Of a stretch of DNA of 64,000 nucleotides, positions 35,215 through 44,606 are shown piece after piece; the first letter of the stretch is position 1, and every line of letters starts with the position of its first letter. The translations under genes were made by a program, and so were the position numbers. A model generated the notes under the pieces. The model was given only the letters and a program-made list of their open reading frames with translations, was not told where the DNA came from and searched no databases. The stretch is from CBDBFH01 sp965204775 (GTDB taxonomy: Bacteria > Pseudomonadota > Alphaproteobacteria > JAPOUT01 > G958296285): assembly GCA_965204775.1 (NCBI GenBank), contig CBDBFH010000027.1, positions 1 through 64,000 on the forward strand, read 5' to 3'.

Positions 35215-36168
35215 ATGAATCGCAGTCTTCTCATGGCCGTAGCCGGGGTGGCGGTCGCCGCCGTCCTGATCGGCCTTCTGTACTTCTATGCCGGCGGCGG
35301 TCGACCCGACCCCCGCCCCGGCCAGACAACGCCCCAGGCCGTCCAGCCCCAGGCCGATGTCAGACTGCCAACCTTCGACACCGTCCGGGTCGATAAAGAC
35401 GGCACCGCCGTCCTCGCCGGACGGGCCATCCCCGGCTCCGAAGTCACCCTCCTCAACGGCGATCTCGAACTCGCCACCGCCCGCGCCACCAATCGCGGCG
35501 AATGGGTCATCACCCTCGAAACCCCCCTCCAACCCGGAACCGTCGAATTCCGCCTGCGCGCCCGCGCGCCCGACGGCCAAGTCTACGAGTCCTCGCAGGT
35601 CGTCGCCATCAATGTGCCCGAACGCGAAGACGAGGACGCCCTCGTCGTCATCTCCGAACCGGGCCAGCCCAGCCGCGTCCTCTCCGGACCGGGACTGGGA
35701 ACCGAAGGCGGCGAACTCCTCCTTGAGACCATCGATTACGGCGACGCCGGACGCCTGATCCTCGCCGGACGAGCGGTCAAAGACACCTTCGTGCGCGCCT
35801 ATCTCGACAACAGTTTCATCGGCGAGGCCCAGGTCGACAACCGCACCGAAAACTGGAGACTCACCTCCAACCGCGCCATCGCCCCCGGCCAATATACCCT
35901 GCGCCTCGATCAGGTCGATGAAACCGGCGCGGTCGTCTCCCGCCTCTCGCTCCCCTTCCGCCGCGCCAGTCAGGAGGAAATCCAGCGGGCCCGCCTCGAC
36001 AATCCGGGACAGGTCATCATTCAGCCGGGCGACAATCTCTGGACTATTTCACGGAATCTTTACGGACGCGGTGTTCTCTACACTGTTATCTATGCCGCTA
36101 ACCGGAACAATATTCGCGATCCCGATCTGATCTTCCCCGGACAGGTCTTCACAACCCCGGATTTCTGA
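35215..36168 (+). CDS. LysM-domain cell-envelope protein
   Basis: A 317-residue protein with an N-terminal membrane anchor (about 5-27), a Pro-rich linker, two Ig-like or bacterial-adhesin-like beta domains (about 50-140 and 170-250) and a C-terminal LysM domain (about 264-317: QPGDNLWTISRNLYG, YAANRNNIRDPDLIFPGQ), which binds peptidoglycan GlcNAc. It resembles the LysM proteins widespread in alphaproteobacteria that attach to the wall from the inner membrane. The ATG at 35215 has a GAGGGG site 11 nt away. Confidence 0.85.
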   Translation: MNRSLLMAVAGVAVAAVLIGLLYFYAGGGRPDPRPGQTTPQAVQPQADVRLPTFDTVRVDKDGTAVLAGRAIPGSEVTLLNGDLELATARATNRGEWVITLETPLQPGTVEFRLRARAPDGQVYESSQVVAINVPEREDEDALVVISEPGQPSRVLSGPGLGTEGGELLLETIDYGDAGRLILAGRAVKDTFVRAYLDNSFIGEAQVDNRTENWRLTSNRAIAPGQYTLRLDQVDETGAVVSRLSLPFRRASQEEIQRARLDNPGQVIIQPGDNLWTISRNLYGRGVLYTVIYAANRNNIRDPDLIFPGQVFTTPDF

Positions 36169-36244
36169 AACATCCGGCGCAACACGGGAACGCGGAGTCG
36201 CTGACCGGAGGGGCAAAACAGGCAAATCATTCCGGGTCCCCATC

Positions 36245-37024
36245 ATGCGCGCTCCCCCCTATTTCTTCGCCCCCATCCACCGGGAAGGCCATGTCTTCCT
36301 CGCCATCGGCGCGGCTTTGGCGCTCTTCTTTCTTCTCGTCTGGCAGCCGCTGGGCTGGCTTTTAGTTCTGGTCACGCTCTGGATCGCCTATTTCTTCCGC
36401 GATCCGGTCCGCATCCCCCCGCAGTCCGGAGACGCCGTGCTCAGCCCCGCCGACGGCGTCATCTGCGCCATAGAACCCGCGCCACCGCCCGAAGAACTCG
36501 AAATGGCCCAGACCCCCTGGACCCGCGTCAGCATCTTTATGAGCGTCACCGACTGCCACATCAACCGAATGCCGGTCGCCGGAACAATCGCCAAAATCGC
36601 CTACCGCCCCGGCAAATTCTTCAACGCCTCAATGGACAAGGCCAGCGAGAGCAATGAGCGCCAGTCCTTCCAGATCGACGCCGGGAGAGGGGAGAAATTC
36701 ATCCTCGTCCAGATCGCCGGACTGCTGGCGCGCCGGATCGTCCGCTGGGTCGAGGAAGACGCCCGACTCGCCGCCGGCGAGCGCATCGGCATGATCCGCT
36801 TCGGCAGCCGGGTCGATCTGTATCTGCCGCCCTCCGCCGAACTCCTCGCTTTGCCCGGCCAGACCGCCGTCGCCGGGGAGACCCTCCTCGCCCGCAGAAA
36901 ACGCGCCGCCCGATCCCCCGCCAGACGCGCAAAAACCAACCACGAGGCCGAAACCCCGATCTCCAAAAGCCAAGACAAAGACCAACGCCTCGTCCTCAGC
37001 GCCGAAAGCGAAAAACGCAGCTGA
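36245..37024 (+). CDS. psd: Phosphatidylserine decarboxylase
   Basis: Converts phosphatidylserine to phosphatidylethanolamine. The 259-residue proenzyme has an N-terminal hydrophobic hairpin (about 16-50), the motif SPADG, FMSVTDCHINRMPV and the self-cleavage site RFGSRVDLYLP (Gly187-Ser188), where Ser becomes the pyruvoyl cofactor. This is the short, archaeal/alphaproteobacterial PSD form. Residues about 220-259 are a basic, hydrophilic tail that looks longer than usual. pssA follows after one base, forming a phospholipid operon. Confidence 0.94.
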   Translation: MRAPPYFFAPIHREGHVFLAIGAALALFFLLVWQPLGWLLVLVTLWIAYFFRDPVRIPPQSGDAVLSPADGVICAIEPAPPPEELEMAQTPWTRVSIFMSVTDCHINRMPVAGTIAKIAYRPGKFFNASMDKASESNERQSFQIDAGRGEKFILVQIAGLLARRIVRWVEEDARLAAGERIGMIRFGSRVDLYLPPSAELLALPGQTAVAGETLLARRKRAARSPARRAKTNHEAETPISKSQDKDQRLVLSAESEKRS

Positions 37025-37025
37025 T

Positions 37026-37886
37026 ATGGCCCGCCGCTTCCATATCGTCGGAGGCCGCGCCCATATCCCGCGCCCCCTCAAAGATCTCCCCCTGCGCCGC
37101 CTGATCCCCAGCCTCGTCACCATCCTGGCGATCTGCATCGGCTTCACCAGCATCCGCTTCGCTCTCGAAGGGCGCTTCGAAGCCGCCGCCCTCGCGCTGC
37201 TCGCCGCCGGATTCCTTGACATGGCCGACGGCCGCATCGCCCGCTTCTTCAAGGAAACAACCCGCTTCGGCGCCGAACTCGATTCCCTCGCCGATTTCCT
37301 CAACTTCGGAATCGCCGCCGCCCTCCTCCTCTATCACTGGGGCCTTGCGCCGCTCGGCGGGCTGGGATGGATGATCGCGCTCTTCTATGTCGCCTGCTGC
37401 GCCCTGCGCCTCGCCCGCTTCAACACCCAGATCGAAGACAACGACTACGCAACCCGCCACGGATATTTCATCGGCGTGCCCGCCCCCGCCGCCGCCGGAC
37501 TCACCTGCGTCCCGCTCTATCTGCACTTTCTGGGACTCCTCCCAACTCCGGCGGAGTCGTATTTCGCTCTCCTCCTGTGCGCCTTCGCCGTCCTCGCCAG
37601 CGCCGCCTTGATGATCAGCCGCCTGCCGACCTTCTCTCACAAAATGCTCAGCGGCAAAATCCGCCGCCATCTGGTCTTGCCGCTCTTCTTGTGCGTCGCC
37701 ATCGCCGCCGCCTTCCTGATCAACTTCCCCTGGACCGTTCTGGCCGCCTGCGGCGTCCTCTATATCGCCCTTCTGCCTGTCAGCGCGTCGCTATTCTACC
37801 GGGGGCAGCGCAAGGAACGCGAAGCCCAGGAAGACGGAGACGCCTTCCCCCCCGAAGAAGACCCCCACCTCCACAGCAGCCTGTAA
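37026..37886 (+). CDS. pssA: CDP-diacylglycerol-serine O-phosphatidyltransferase
   Basis: Makes phosphatidylserine from CDP-diacylglycerol and serine. The 286-residue membrane protein has the CDP-alcohol phosphotransferase motif (Asp68-Gly69, Ala72-Arg73, Gly82, Asp86, Asp90) and about seven further hydrophobic segments. The C-terminal 30 residues are acidic and charged. It directly follows psd; the two enzymes act in sequence. Convergent with the RND transporter gene 22 nt downstream. Confidence 0.94.
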   Translation: MARRFHIVGGRAHIPRPLKDLPLRRLIPSLVTILAICIGFTSIRFALEGRFEAAALALLAAGFLDMADGRIARFFKETTRFGAELDSLADFLNFGIAAALLLYHWGLAPLGGLGWMIALFYVACCALRLARFNTQIEDNDYATRHGYFIGVPAPAAAGLTCVPLYLHFLGLLPTPAESYFALLLCAFAVLASAALMISRLPTFSHKMLSGKIRRHLVLPLFLCVAIAAAFLINFPWTVLAACGVLYIALLPVSASLFYRGQRKEREAQEDGDAFPPEEDPHLHSSL

Positions 37887-37907
37887 ACCGCGCCCGGACC
37901 GGAAAGA

Positions 37908-40900
37908 TTATTCCGCCGGGCTGCGTTGCAGTCTGGGCGGGCGGGTCCATCTTTTGAAGTTTTCCCGCACAACCACCGGCGCGGCGAGCATAACCGGGAT
38001 CAGCAGGAGCGTGATCAGGGTCGCAAAGCCCAGGCCGAAAACAATCGCCGTCGCCAGCTGAACCCACCACACCGAGACAATCCCGCCCAGCGCGACCGTC
38101 CGCGCCAGCCAGTCGATATTAATTTGCAGCGCCATCGGCAGGAGGCCGCAGATGGTGGTGATCGTGGTCAGCAGAATGGGCCGCAGACGCTGCGCCGCCG
38201 TGTGCAGAACGGCTTCGATCCGGTCGGGGATTTCCCGGTGCAGGCGCTGATAGGTGTCGATCATGACAATCGAATTGTTGACCACAATCCCGGCCAGCGC
38301 GACGATCCCGGTTCCGGTCATGATGACCGAGAAGGTCTGCCCGGTGACCAGCATTCCGATCAGAACTCCGATCACCGCCAGAACCACGGTCGAGAGAGTC
38401 AGAACGCTGTGATAGATGCTGTTGAACTGGGTGATCAGGATCAGGAACATCAGGCAGAGCGAGGCCAGCAGGGCGCGGCTCAGGAAGACGGCGGATTCGG
38501 CCTGCTCCTCATTCGCGCCCCGGAAACTCCAGCGAATGCCGGGCGGAAACTCCTGGGTCTCCAGCCAGGCGGCAATTTCCCGCACCTTGGTGTCGGCGAG
38601 GATTTTCAGGCCGGTTTCCGGATCAACCGCCGTGTTGGCCTTGACCAAACCCCGGCGCAAGCCGTTGACCCGCGAGATGCTGTCGATGCGGGGCTGGGGA
38701 GAGCGGGAGACAAAATTGCTGACCGGAACCAGGCCGTTGCGGGTCGAGATGCGCAGGGCGTCCAGCTGATCGAGAACCCGGCCCTCGCGCGGGAAGCGAA
38801 CCCGAATGTCGAGCTCGTCGTCGGCGTCGTCCGGGCGGTACTCGCCGACCAGAATGCCGTTGGTGACCAGCTGCACGACCGCTCCCAGCGAGGTGATGTC
38901 GGCCCCGAAGCGTCCGGCGATCTCGCGGTCGAAGTCGAGCGACCACTCAATGCCGGGCAGCGGGCGGCTGTCCTCGAAGTCAATCAGGCCCGCGACATTC
39001 TCCTCCATCCAGCCGCGCACCCGCGCCATTGAGGCGAACAGAGTCTCGCGGTTCTGGCCGGTGAACTCCAGCTGAACATCCTTGCCGGTCGGCGGTCCCT
39101 CTTCGAGTTGGCGCACCTCGACCTGAATCCCGGCCAGATCCGCCGTCCGGGTCCGAATCTCCTCCAGAATCTGCGCCCCCGGCCTGCGGGTGCCGTAAGG
39201 CCCCATCTCGATCAGAATCGAGGCGATCAGATCCGACGGGCCGTCGTCTCTGGGGCCGAAACTTCCCACCCCCGCATCGCCGATGCGCGAAAAGGCATGC
39301 ATAATCCCCGGAGTCGCCAAAACCTCGCGCTCAACCTCGGTGGTCAGCGCCCGCATGTCGCCCACCGACAGATTGCCCCGCGCGCTGATCAGCACACTCG
39401 CCAGTTCCGGCTCGGTCTGGACGAAAAACTCGGTGCCCCGGTTGAATTGGACAAACGTATAGATTACCCCGGCGACAATCACGCCCGTCACCAACAGCAC
39501 GCTGCCGGGCCGGTGCAGGGCGGGGCGCAGAAGCCTCACATAGCCGCCGACCAGGCCGGTGAATTGGCTGATGTCGGTGGTCCCGCCTCCGGCCAGCTGG
39601 GCGAGGCGCGCGCGCTCATTGGCGTCGGCGACTGTCTTGCCGGTCAGCGAGCCGATCACCGGCAGGAAGATCAGCGCAACCCCCAGCGAGGCCGACAGAA
39701 CAATAATCAGCGTCATCGGCAGATAACTCATAAATTGTCCACTCACTCCGGGCCAGAAGAGCATCGGGACAAAGGCGGCCAGCGTCGTCGCCGTCGAGGA
39801 GGTGATCGGCCAGAACATCCGCCGCGCCGACAGCGCATAGGCTTGGCGCCGGTCGAGGCCTTCCGCCATTTTGCGGTCGGCGTATTCGACCACCACAATC
39901 GCCCCGTCGACCAGAAGCCCCACCGAGAGCACCATCCCGAACATCACCATCATATTGATCGTCTGCCCGCCCGCCCCCAGAAACAGGAAGGCGATCATGA
40001 AGGAGGACGGAATCGCCACCCCGACCAGAAGCCCGGAGCGCAGCCCCAGCGTCCCGACCACCACGATCATCACCAGCAGCACGGCGGTCATGATCGAACT
40101 TTGCAGCGAGGCCAGCGAGCGGTGAATCCAGGACGAGGTGTCGAGGGTGAAGCCGATCCGGACCGTTTCCGGCAGGTGTTTGGCGAACTCGGCTCCCAGC
40201 GCCCGAATCTGATGATTGGTCTCGACAATATTCTTGCCCAGCCGCTTGGTGACCTCAATGGCGATGGCCGGCTGGCCGTTGAAGCGGGCATAGGTCTGCG
40301 GCTCCTTGAAGGTGCGCCGCACGCCGCCGACATCGCCCAGCGTCACCCCGCCCTGCGCGGTGACCCGAATCGGCTGGGCGAGAACGTCGTCGCGGGTCTC
40401 GTAGAGGCCCGGAACCTTGACCGCAAAGCGTCCGCGCCCCGTCTCCAGCGCCCCGGCGGTGATCAGGCGGTTGTTGCGGGTCAGGCCGATCAGCAGGTCG
40501 TCATAGCTCAGGCCCAGCGCCTCAATCTGGGAGGAGTCAATCACGATCTCCAGCAACTCCTCGCGCTGGCCGATCAAATTGGCCTCCAGAACATTGGGCA
40601 GCCTCTCGATCTCTTCCTGCAGGCGGCGGGCATAGTTGAACAGCGTCCGCTCCGGAACCGGCCCCGAAAGCGCAACGATAATCACCGGGAACAGCGAAAC
40701 ATTGAACTCGCGCACCTCCGGCTCCTCGATCCCGTCGGGCAGTTTGGGCCGGACCAGATCAACCTTCTCGCGCACATCGGCCAGCGCCTTGTCCTTGTCG
40801 AAACTTACGTCGAACTCCAGCGCCACTCCGGCGTGACCCTGCGAGGCGGTGCTGGTGTATTCCTTCAGGCCCTCCACGCCGCTCAGCTCGGTCTCCAGCG

Positions 40901-41099
40901 GCCTGACCAGAAGCCGCTCGGCGTCTTCCGGCGAGACCCCCGGATAGGGAACCGAGACGTAAATGAAAGGAATCGGAATATCCGGATCGGCCTCGCGCGG
41001 CAGGGTCAGGTAGAAATAGACCCCGGCCCCGATCATCACCGCCATCAGGATCAGCGTCGTCCGGGAGCGCCCCATAAAGGCTTCAATGATCGCGCTCAC
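37908..41099 (-). CDS. RND efflux transporter permease
   Basis: A 1063-residue inner-membrane proton-driven pump of the AcrB/HAE family. It has the two-repeat architecture: membrane helix near residue 13, large periplasmic loop (about 35-335), helices at 335-480, a second periplasmic loop (about 565-855) and the final helices (about 860-1040). VGLLVDGAIVVVEYADRK near 400 contains the proton-relay acidic residue. It is closest in pattern to the MdtB/CzcA-like non-AcrB branch. Substrates are unknown. It overlaps its adaptor gene by 4 nt; no outer-membrane factor gene is next to it. Confidence 0.93.
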   Translation of the reverse strand: MSAIIEAFMGRSRTTLILMAVMIGAGVYFYLTLPREADPDIPIPFIYVSVPYPGVSPEDAERLLVRPLETELSGVEGLKEYTSTASQGHAGVALEFDVSFDKDKALADVREKVDLVRPKLPDGIEEPEVREFNVSLFPVIIVALSGPVPERTLFNYARRLQEEIERLPNVLEANLIGQREELLEIVIDSSQIEALGLSYDDLLIGLTRNNRLITAGALETGRGRFAVKVPGLYETRDDVLAQPIRVTAQGGVTLGDVGGVRRTFKEPQTYARFNGQPAIAIEVTKRLGKNIVETNHQIRALGAEFAKHLPETVRIGFTLDTSSWIHRSLASLQSSIMTAVLLVMIVVVGTLGLRSGLLVGVAIPSSFMIAFLFLGAGGQTINMMVMFGMVLSVGLLVDGAIVVVEYADRKMAEGLDRRQAYALSARRMFWPITSSTATTLAAFVPMLFWPGVSGQFMSYLPMTLIIVLSASLGVALIFLPVIGSLTGKTVADANERARLAQLAGGGTTDISQFTGLVGGYVRLLRPALHRPGSVLLVTGVIVAGVIYTFVQFNRGTEFFVQTEPELASVLISARGNLSVGDMRALTTEVEREVLATPGIMHAFSRIGDAGVGSFGPRDDGPSDLIASILIEMGPYGTRRPGAQILEEIRTRTADLAGIQVEVRQLEEGPPTGKDVQLEFTGQNRETLFASMARVRGWMEENVAGLIDFEDSRPLPGIEWSLDFDREIAGRFGADITSLGAVVQLVTNGILVGEYRPDDADDELDIRVRFPREGRVLDQLDALRISTRNGLVPVSNFVSRSPQPRIDSISRVNGLRRGLVKANTAVDPETGLKILADTKVREIAAWLETQEFPPGIRWSFRGANEEQAESAVFLSRALLASLCLMFLILITQFNSIYHSVLTLSTVVLAVIGVLIGMLVTGQTFSVIMTGTGIVALAGIVVNNSIVMIDTYQRLHREIPDRIEAVLHTAAQRLRPILLTTITTICGLLPMALQINIDWLARTVALGGIVSVWWVQLATAIVFGLGFATLITLLLIPVMLAAPVVVRENFKRWTRPPRLQRSPAE

Positions 41100-42199
41100 A
41101 GGCTGTCTCCCTGTCCCTGGGCCAGACCTTCGCCGCCGTCGTCAATCGAGACCCGCGCCCCGTCGGCGACAAACTCCTGACCTACTGTGATCAATTGCAC
41201 GACCGGCGCCAGCCCCGTGATCCAGAACGCATCCCCCTCATTCTCGGCGATCTCGACCTTGCGGAAGCGAACCGTATCGGCCCCCTCAATCACTCGGACC
41301 CCGATCTCGCCCTCGGCGTTGAGGGTCAAAATCGCCGGTTCGATCCGGTGGGCCGGAACCGCCGGCTGGGGAATCTGAATCTCCGCGGTCACCCCTTCGC
41401 GCAGGATCGAGCCGTCATTGGCCACCTCCACCTCGACCCGAAACGTGCGGGTCTGCTCATCCGGCGCCGCCGCGACATAGCGCACCTTGCCCGCGATCTT
41501 CCGCCCGTCCGGCAGAAGCGCAAAACCCGCCAGCCCCGCCCGAACCTTCCCCACATCCCGCTCCGAAACCTGTCCCGCCACCACAAACGGGTCCAGATCA
41601 ATGATCAGCGCGCAGGCCGAACCCGGACTCATATAGTCCCCAACCTCAACCTGCATCTGGTCGAGAATGCCTTCAAAGGGCGCGCGAATCTGCGTATAGG
41701 TGATCTCGATCTCATTCTGCTCCAACTGGGCCTGCGCAGCGTCATAGGCCGCCTTGGCCTGCGCCAGACCCATTCTGGCCCGATGGCCCCGCGCCGCCAG
41801 CTGCTCGGCGGCGCTCAGTTCCAGACGGCGCAACTCAAGCATCGCCGCCGCCTCGTCCCGCCGCGCCTGGCGCGCCTCCAGCGACAGCGCGCACAGCAAA
41901 TCACCCTCCTGCACATAGGACCCCTGCTCCACCGGAGTCGCATAAACCCGCCCCTGCGTCTCCGCCCGAACCATAACCTTGCGGTCGGCGGCAATCGCCC
42001 CGCGCACCACCGTCTTCAAAACCCGGTCCTGCGCGACGCTGATCCGCGTGCGAACCTGCGGCAAAACTTCCCCGACCGCCTCGTCCGCCGCCTCCGTCCG
42101 CTGCGCCGCCGAATCGCTGAAAACAGACGACAAAAGCCACAAAGCCGCCGTCAGCGCCACACCCGCCGCTACAATGTAGGATCGCCTGATCTTGGGCAT
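41096..42199 (-). CDS. RND periplasmic adaptor subunit (MFP)
   Basis: A 367-residue membrane-fusion protein that links the RND pump to an outer-membrane channel. It has an N-terminal anchor (about 8-26), a lipoyl half-motif GRVYATPVEQGSYVQEGDLL, an alpha-helical hairpin (about 110-160, rich in Ala, Glu, Gln), the second lipoyl half YTQIRAPFEGILDQMQVEVGD and beta-barrel domains after about 190. Upstream of and overlapping the permease gene, so translated together. No regulator gene is adjacent. Confidence 0.9.
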   Translation of the reverse strand: MPKIRRSYIVAAGVALTAALWLLSSVFSDSAAQRTEAADEAVGEVLPQVRTRISVAQDRVLKTVVRGAIAADRKVMVRAETQGRVYATPVEQGSYVQEGDLLCALSLEARQARRDEAAAMLELRRLELSAAEQLAARGHRARMGLAQAKAAYDAAQAQLEQNEIEITYTQIRAPFEGILDQMQVEVGDYMSPGSACALIIDLDPFVVAGQVSERDVGKVRAGLAGFALLPDGRKIAGKVRYVAAAPDEQTRTFRVEVEVANDGSILREGVTAEIQIPQPAVPAHRIEPAILTLNAEGEIGVRVIEGADTVRFRKVEIAENEGDAFWITGLAPVVQLITVGQEFVADGARVSIDDGGEGLAQGQGDSL

Positions 42200-42240
42200 C
42201 TTCCGCTTCTAACCCGTCCGGATTTGCCGCTCCCCAGGCG

Positions 42241-42622
42241 CTAGAGAATGGGGGGCCGGTCTCCGAGAAGCCACAGAAAGGCATCCCGGTAATCCAGCAC
42301 CAGCGAGACCGTGATCGTCGCAACAAAGACCATCAGCCAGACGCCGGAAACCGACCGCCAGTTTATCATGGGCGCGCGCAAAGCGATATATATTAGCAGG
42401 GGCGTCCAAAGAACAATATGGCTCAGCCCCCAGTAGCCGGACATAGCCGAAAATCCCGTAGAGCAGCTCCATCAGCCACAGATTGAGTATCCAGACCCCC
42501 AGAATCCACCGCGCCTCCCGGCTGACAAAGATAAAGCAGATCGAGAGCATATTGATCAGGATCAACCAGATCACCCAGCCCGAAATCCAGGGTTCGCCCG
42601 CGAAAATATGGTCGGAGAGCAT
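42241..42622 (-). pseudogene. Small membrane protein broken by a one-base frameshift
   Basis: From ATG 42622 (overlapping the hydrolase stop by one base) the frame encodes MLSDHIFAGEPWISGWVIWL and further hydrophobic helices up to about residue 65. It then loses coding character, while the next frame (ending at 42241) carries SHIVLWTPLLIYIALRAPMI and two more helices. Removing one base from the G5 run (C5 at 42427-42431) joins them into a 126-residue protein with about four membrane segments. So there is a +1 slip in a homopolymer, either a sequencing error or a recent mutation. The function is unknown. Confidence 0.7.
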
Positions 42623-43620
42623 CAGCCCCCGCCCGCCGCCGCCCCAAAGCGCCGCGTCAACCAGCCGGTCAGAAGGCGATTCAGGGCTTCCGGCTGTTCG
42701 GCCTGCGTCCAGTGGCCGCAGTCGGGGATTATGTGCTTTTCCAGATCGGCGATGTGTTTCTCCATCCCCTCGGTCAGTTCCGGGCGCAGAACCATGTCGT
42801 CCGCCGCCGAGATCATCAGGCACGGGCACGAAATCGTCTCCGCCAGCCCCGCGCTCCGCTCCCAATTGCGGGTCATATTCCGGTACCAGTTGATTCCCCT
42901 CGTCCAGCCGGTCTTCTCAAAGGCCCGCACATAGACCTCCTCCTCCTCCGGCGTCAGAAGCAGGCGGTCCGGCTCCACCGGCCCGCTCGCCTGCAGCGCC
43001 TTGATAAAACTGAAATTCTTCAAAGCCTCAGGCGGATTCTCCAGATCCCGCACCTCCGGAGGGCGGCGGTAGAGAAAACGAATGCTCTTGCGCGTGTCCG
43101 AGGCCAGAATCCGGTCCGCCTCGCCATATTTCTGAAAATGAACGATATACATATCCTCGCCCATCCGCCCCCGCATGATGGCGATGGGATCGGCAGGCGC
43201 GCGCGGCGTCATCGGCGTGTTGACCCCAATCACCCCGGCCACCCGCTCCGGGTGGTGCAGCGGCATCTGCCAGACCACAAAGCCCCCCCAGTCATGGCCG
43301 CAAAAGACCGCCTTCTCAATCTCCAGCGTATCAAGCAACGCGACCAGATCGCCGGTCAGATGCTCCATGTCGTAGAGCGGCACGGCGGCTTCGCCGCCCA
43401 GCTCCTTCTCCTGTTTGGGCGCGCCGGTCTCGCCGTAGCCGCGCTGGTCGGGCGCAATCGCCCGAAACCCCGCCGCCGCCAGCGCCGGCAACTGATGACG
43501 CCACGAATAAGCAATCTCCGGCCAGCCATGACACAGGATAACTGGAAAGCCCTCGCCCGCCTCATAGACCGCCATGCGCAGCTGATCGGTCTCAATATAG
43601 CGCGGAGATGGAAAAGCCAT
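42622..43620 (-). CDS. Alpha/beta hydrolase, epoxide hydrolase-like
   Basis: A 332-residue soluble enzyme. The oxyanion-hole motif HGWPEIAYSW, the nucleophile elbow GHDWGG (Asp nucleophile), a cap region with Tyr/Trp and the catalytic His in DCGHWTQ match epoxide hydrolase-type alpha/beta hydrolases. Asp instead of Ser at the nucleophile excludes a typical esterase. ATG 43620 is preferred over an upstream start eight codons earlier because a strong AGGGGGAG lies 6 nt upstream. The gene overlaps the next membrane-protein gene by one base. Confidence 0.85.
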   Translation of the reverse strand: MAFPSPRYIETDQLRMAVYEAGEGFPVILCHGWPEIAYSWRHQLPALAAAGFRAIAPDQRGYGETGAPKQEKELGGEAAVPLYDMEHLTGDLVALLDTLEIEKAVFCGHDWGGFVVWQMPLHHPERVAGVIGVNTPMTPRAPADPIAIMRGRMGEDMYIVHFQKYGEADRILASDTRKSIRFLYRRPPEVRDLENPPEALKNFSFIKALQASGPVEPDRLLLTPEEEEVYVRAFEKTGWTRGINWYRNMTRNWERSAGLAETISCPCLMISAADDMVLRPELTEGMEKHIADLEKHIIPDCGHWTQAEQPEALNRLLTGWLTRRFGAAAGGG

Positions 43621-43644
43621 CGGCGCTCCCCCTGATCGTGCCAC

Positions 43645-44400
43645 CTAGAAAATGCCGGCAATCGACTCGGCGAGATCCTCCCTCAGGGAGGGCAGGGCTT
43701 CTTTCAGTTCGAGATTAGCCTTGCGCGCCGTGCTCATCACCCGCGCTTCGTATCTGCGCCGGTTGTCGCGATAGTTGCTCCGGGCGCGGGCCGAGCCGCG
43801 CGCTCCCTGGCGCAGAAATTGCTCCTCGCGCACCGAAAAACCCTGATCCGTCCGCTCCGAGACCCGGATATCGGAGATCACCGTGAAGGTCACATCGCGC
43901 ACCATCCAGCCCAGCAGCGCCGAGGCGGCCCCGACCACCACGCCGACTCCGGTCGCTTCCGGCGACTCCAGACCGGCGGCGACGCCGATCCCCGCCGCAA
44001 TCGCCCCCTCAACCAGGGGCGCGCCCGCCCCCTCCTCAAAGACCGCCTCCGCCGCCGTCAGATTGGCCTCGCCGATATAGAGCGTCTGCACCTGAAGATG
44101 ATAGGTCGCCTGATCCGGCTCGCGGACGACCGTGTAGCCTTTCTCCGCGATCTTGCCGTGCAGCGCCGCGGCCAGATCAAGGTCCTTGACGGCGGTCGTA
44201 TTCTTGATGTCCAGGAAAATGCTGCGCCTGGAAGGCGAGACCGGCTCCAGAAAGATCGTGTCCGACATCCGGGTCGAAAGTTCCAGCTCGGAGCGCGTGA
44301 TCGTCGTATAAAGCGCCGCGCAACCGCCAACCGGCCCAAGCAGAAGCACAAGGGCAAGCCCGCGCGCCCATCCACGCCGGAGAGCAAGGGTCTGTTTCAT
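43645..44400 (-). CDS. traT: TraT-like complement-resistance lipoprotein
   Basis: A 251-residue outer-membrane lipoprotein: signal sequence with lipobox VGGC (Cys27). The mature part contains TRMSDTIFLEPVSPS, a region of Gly/Ala-rich hydrophobic stretches (about 140-180) and SVREEQFLRQGARGSARARS, resembling TraT of F-like plasmids, which gives surface exclusion and serum resistance. It is among ordinary chromosomal genes about 32 kb from the virB cluster and unlinked to any transfer gene here. A longer upstream frame is rejected because the lipobox fixes the start. Confidence 0.82.
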   Translation of the reverse strand: MKQTLALRRGWARGLALVLLLGPVGGCAALYTTITRSELELSTRMSDTIFLEPVSPSRRSIFLDIKNTTAVKDLDLAAALHGKIAEKGYTVVREPDQATYHLQVQTLYIGEANLTAAEAVFEEGAGAPLVEGAIAAGIGVAAGLESPEATGVGVVVGAASALLGWMVRDVTFTVISDIRVSERTDQGFSVREEQFLRQGARGSARARSNYRDNRRRYEARVMSTARKANLELKEALPSLREDLAESIAGIF

Positions 44401-44606
44401 GTTGATGAGCTCCCTTTCTGCGCAAACTCCCGCGCCCCGGCGGGAACATACAGCACAAGGCTCCCGTCCGCAAGGCTCCTCCCGGCCTCTCACCCCCCCT
44501 GAGGGCACAATTGGACGAAGCCCCCCGCCCGTGATAAGAGGCGGGGCGCGGGGGGAAACCTGTCCTGCCCCTGCGCCCGGAGACGGCGGAGGCCGAGACA
44601 GCCAGC

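Noticed and set aside
39108..41180. A 690-codon plus-strand open frame
   Set aside because: It is the antisense of the RND permease; His/Gln/Arg/Pro-rich composition typical of shadow frames in GC-rich DNA.
42209..42865. A 218-codon minus-strand frame read as one protein
   Set aside because: Its start lies inside the hydrolase gene and its end is out of frame with the real membrane protein; replaced by the frameshift model.
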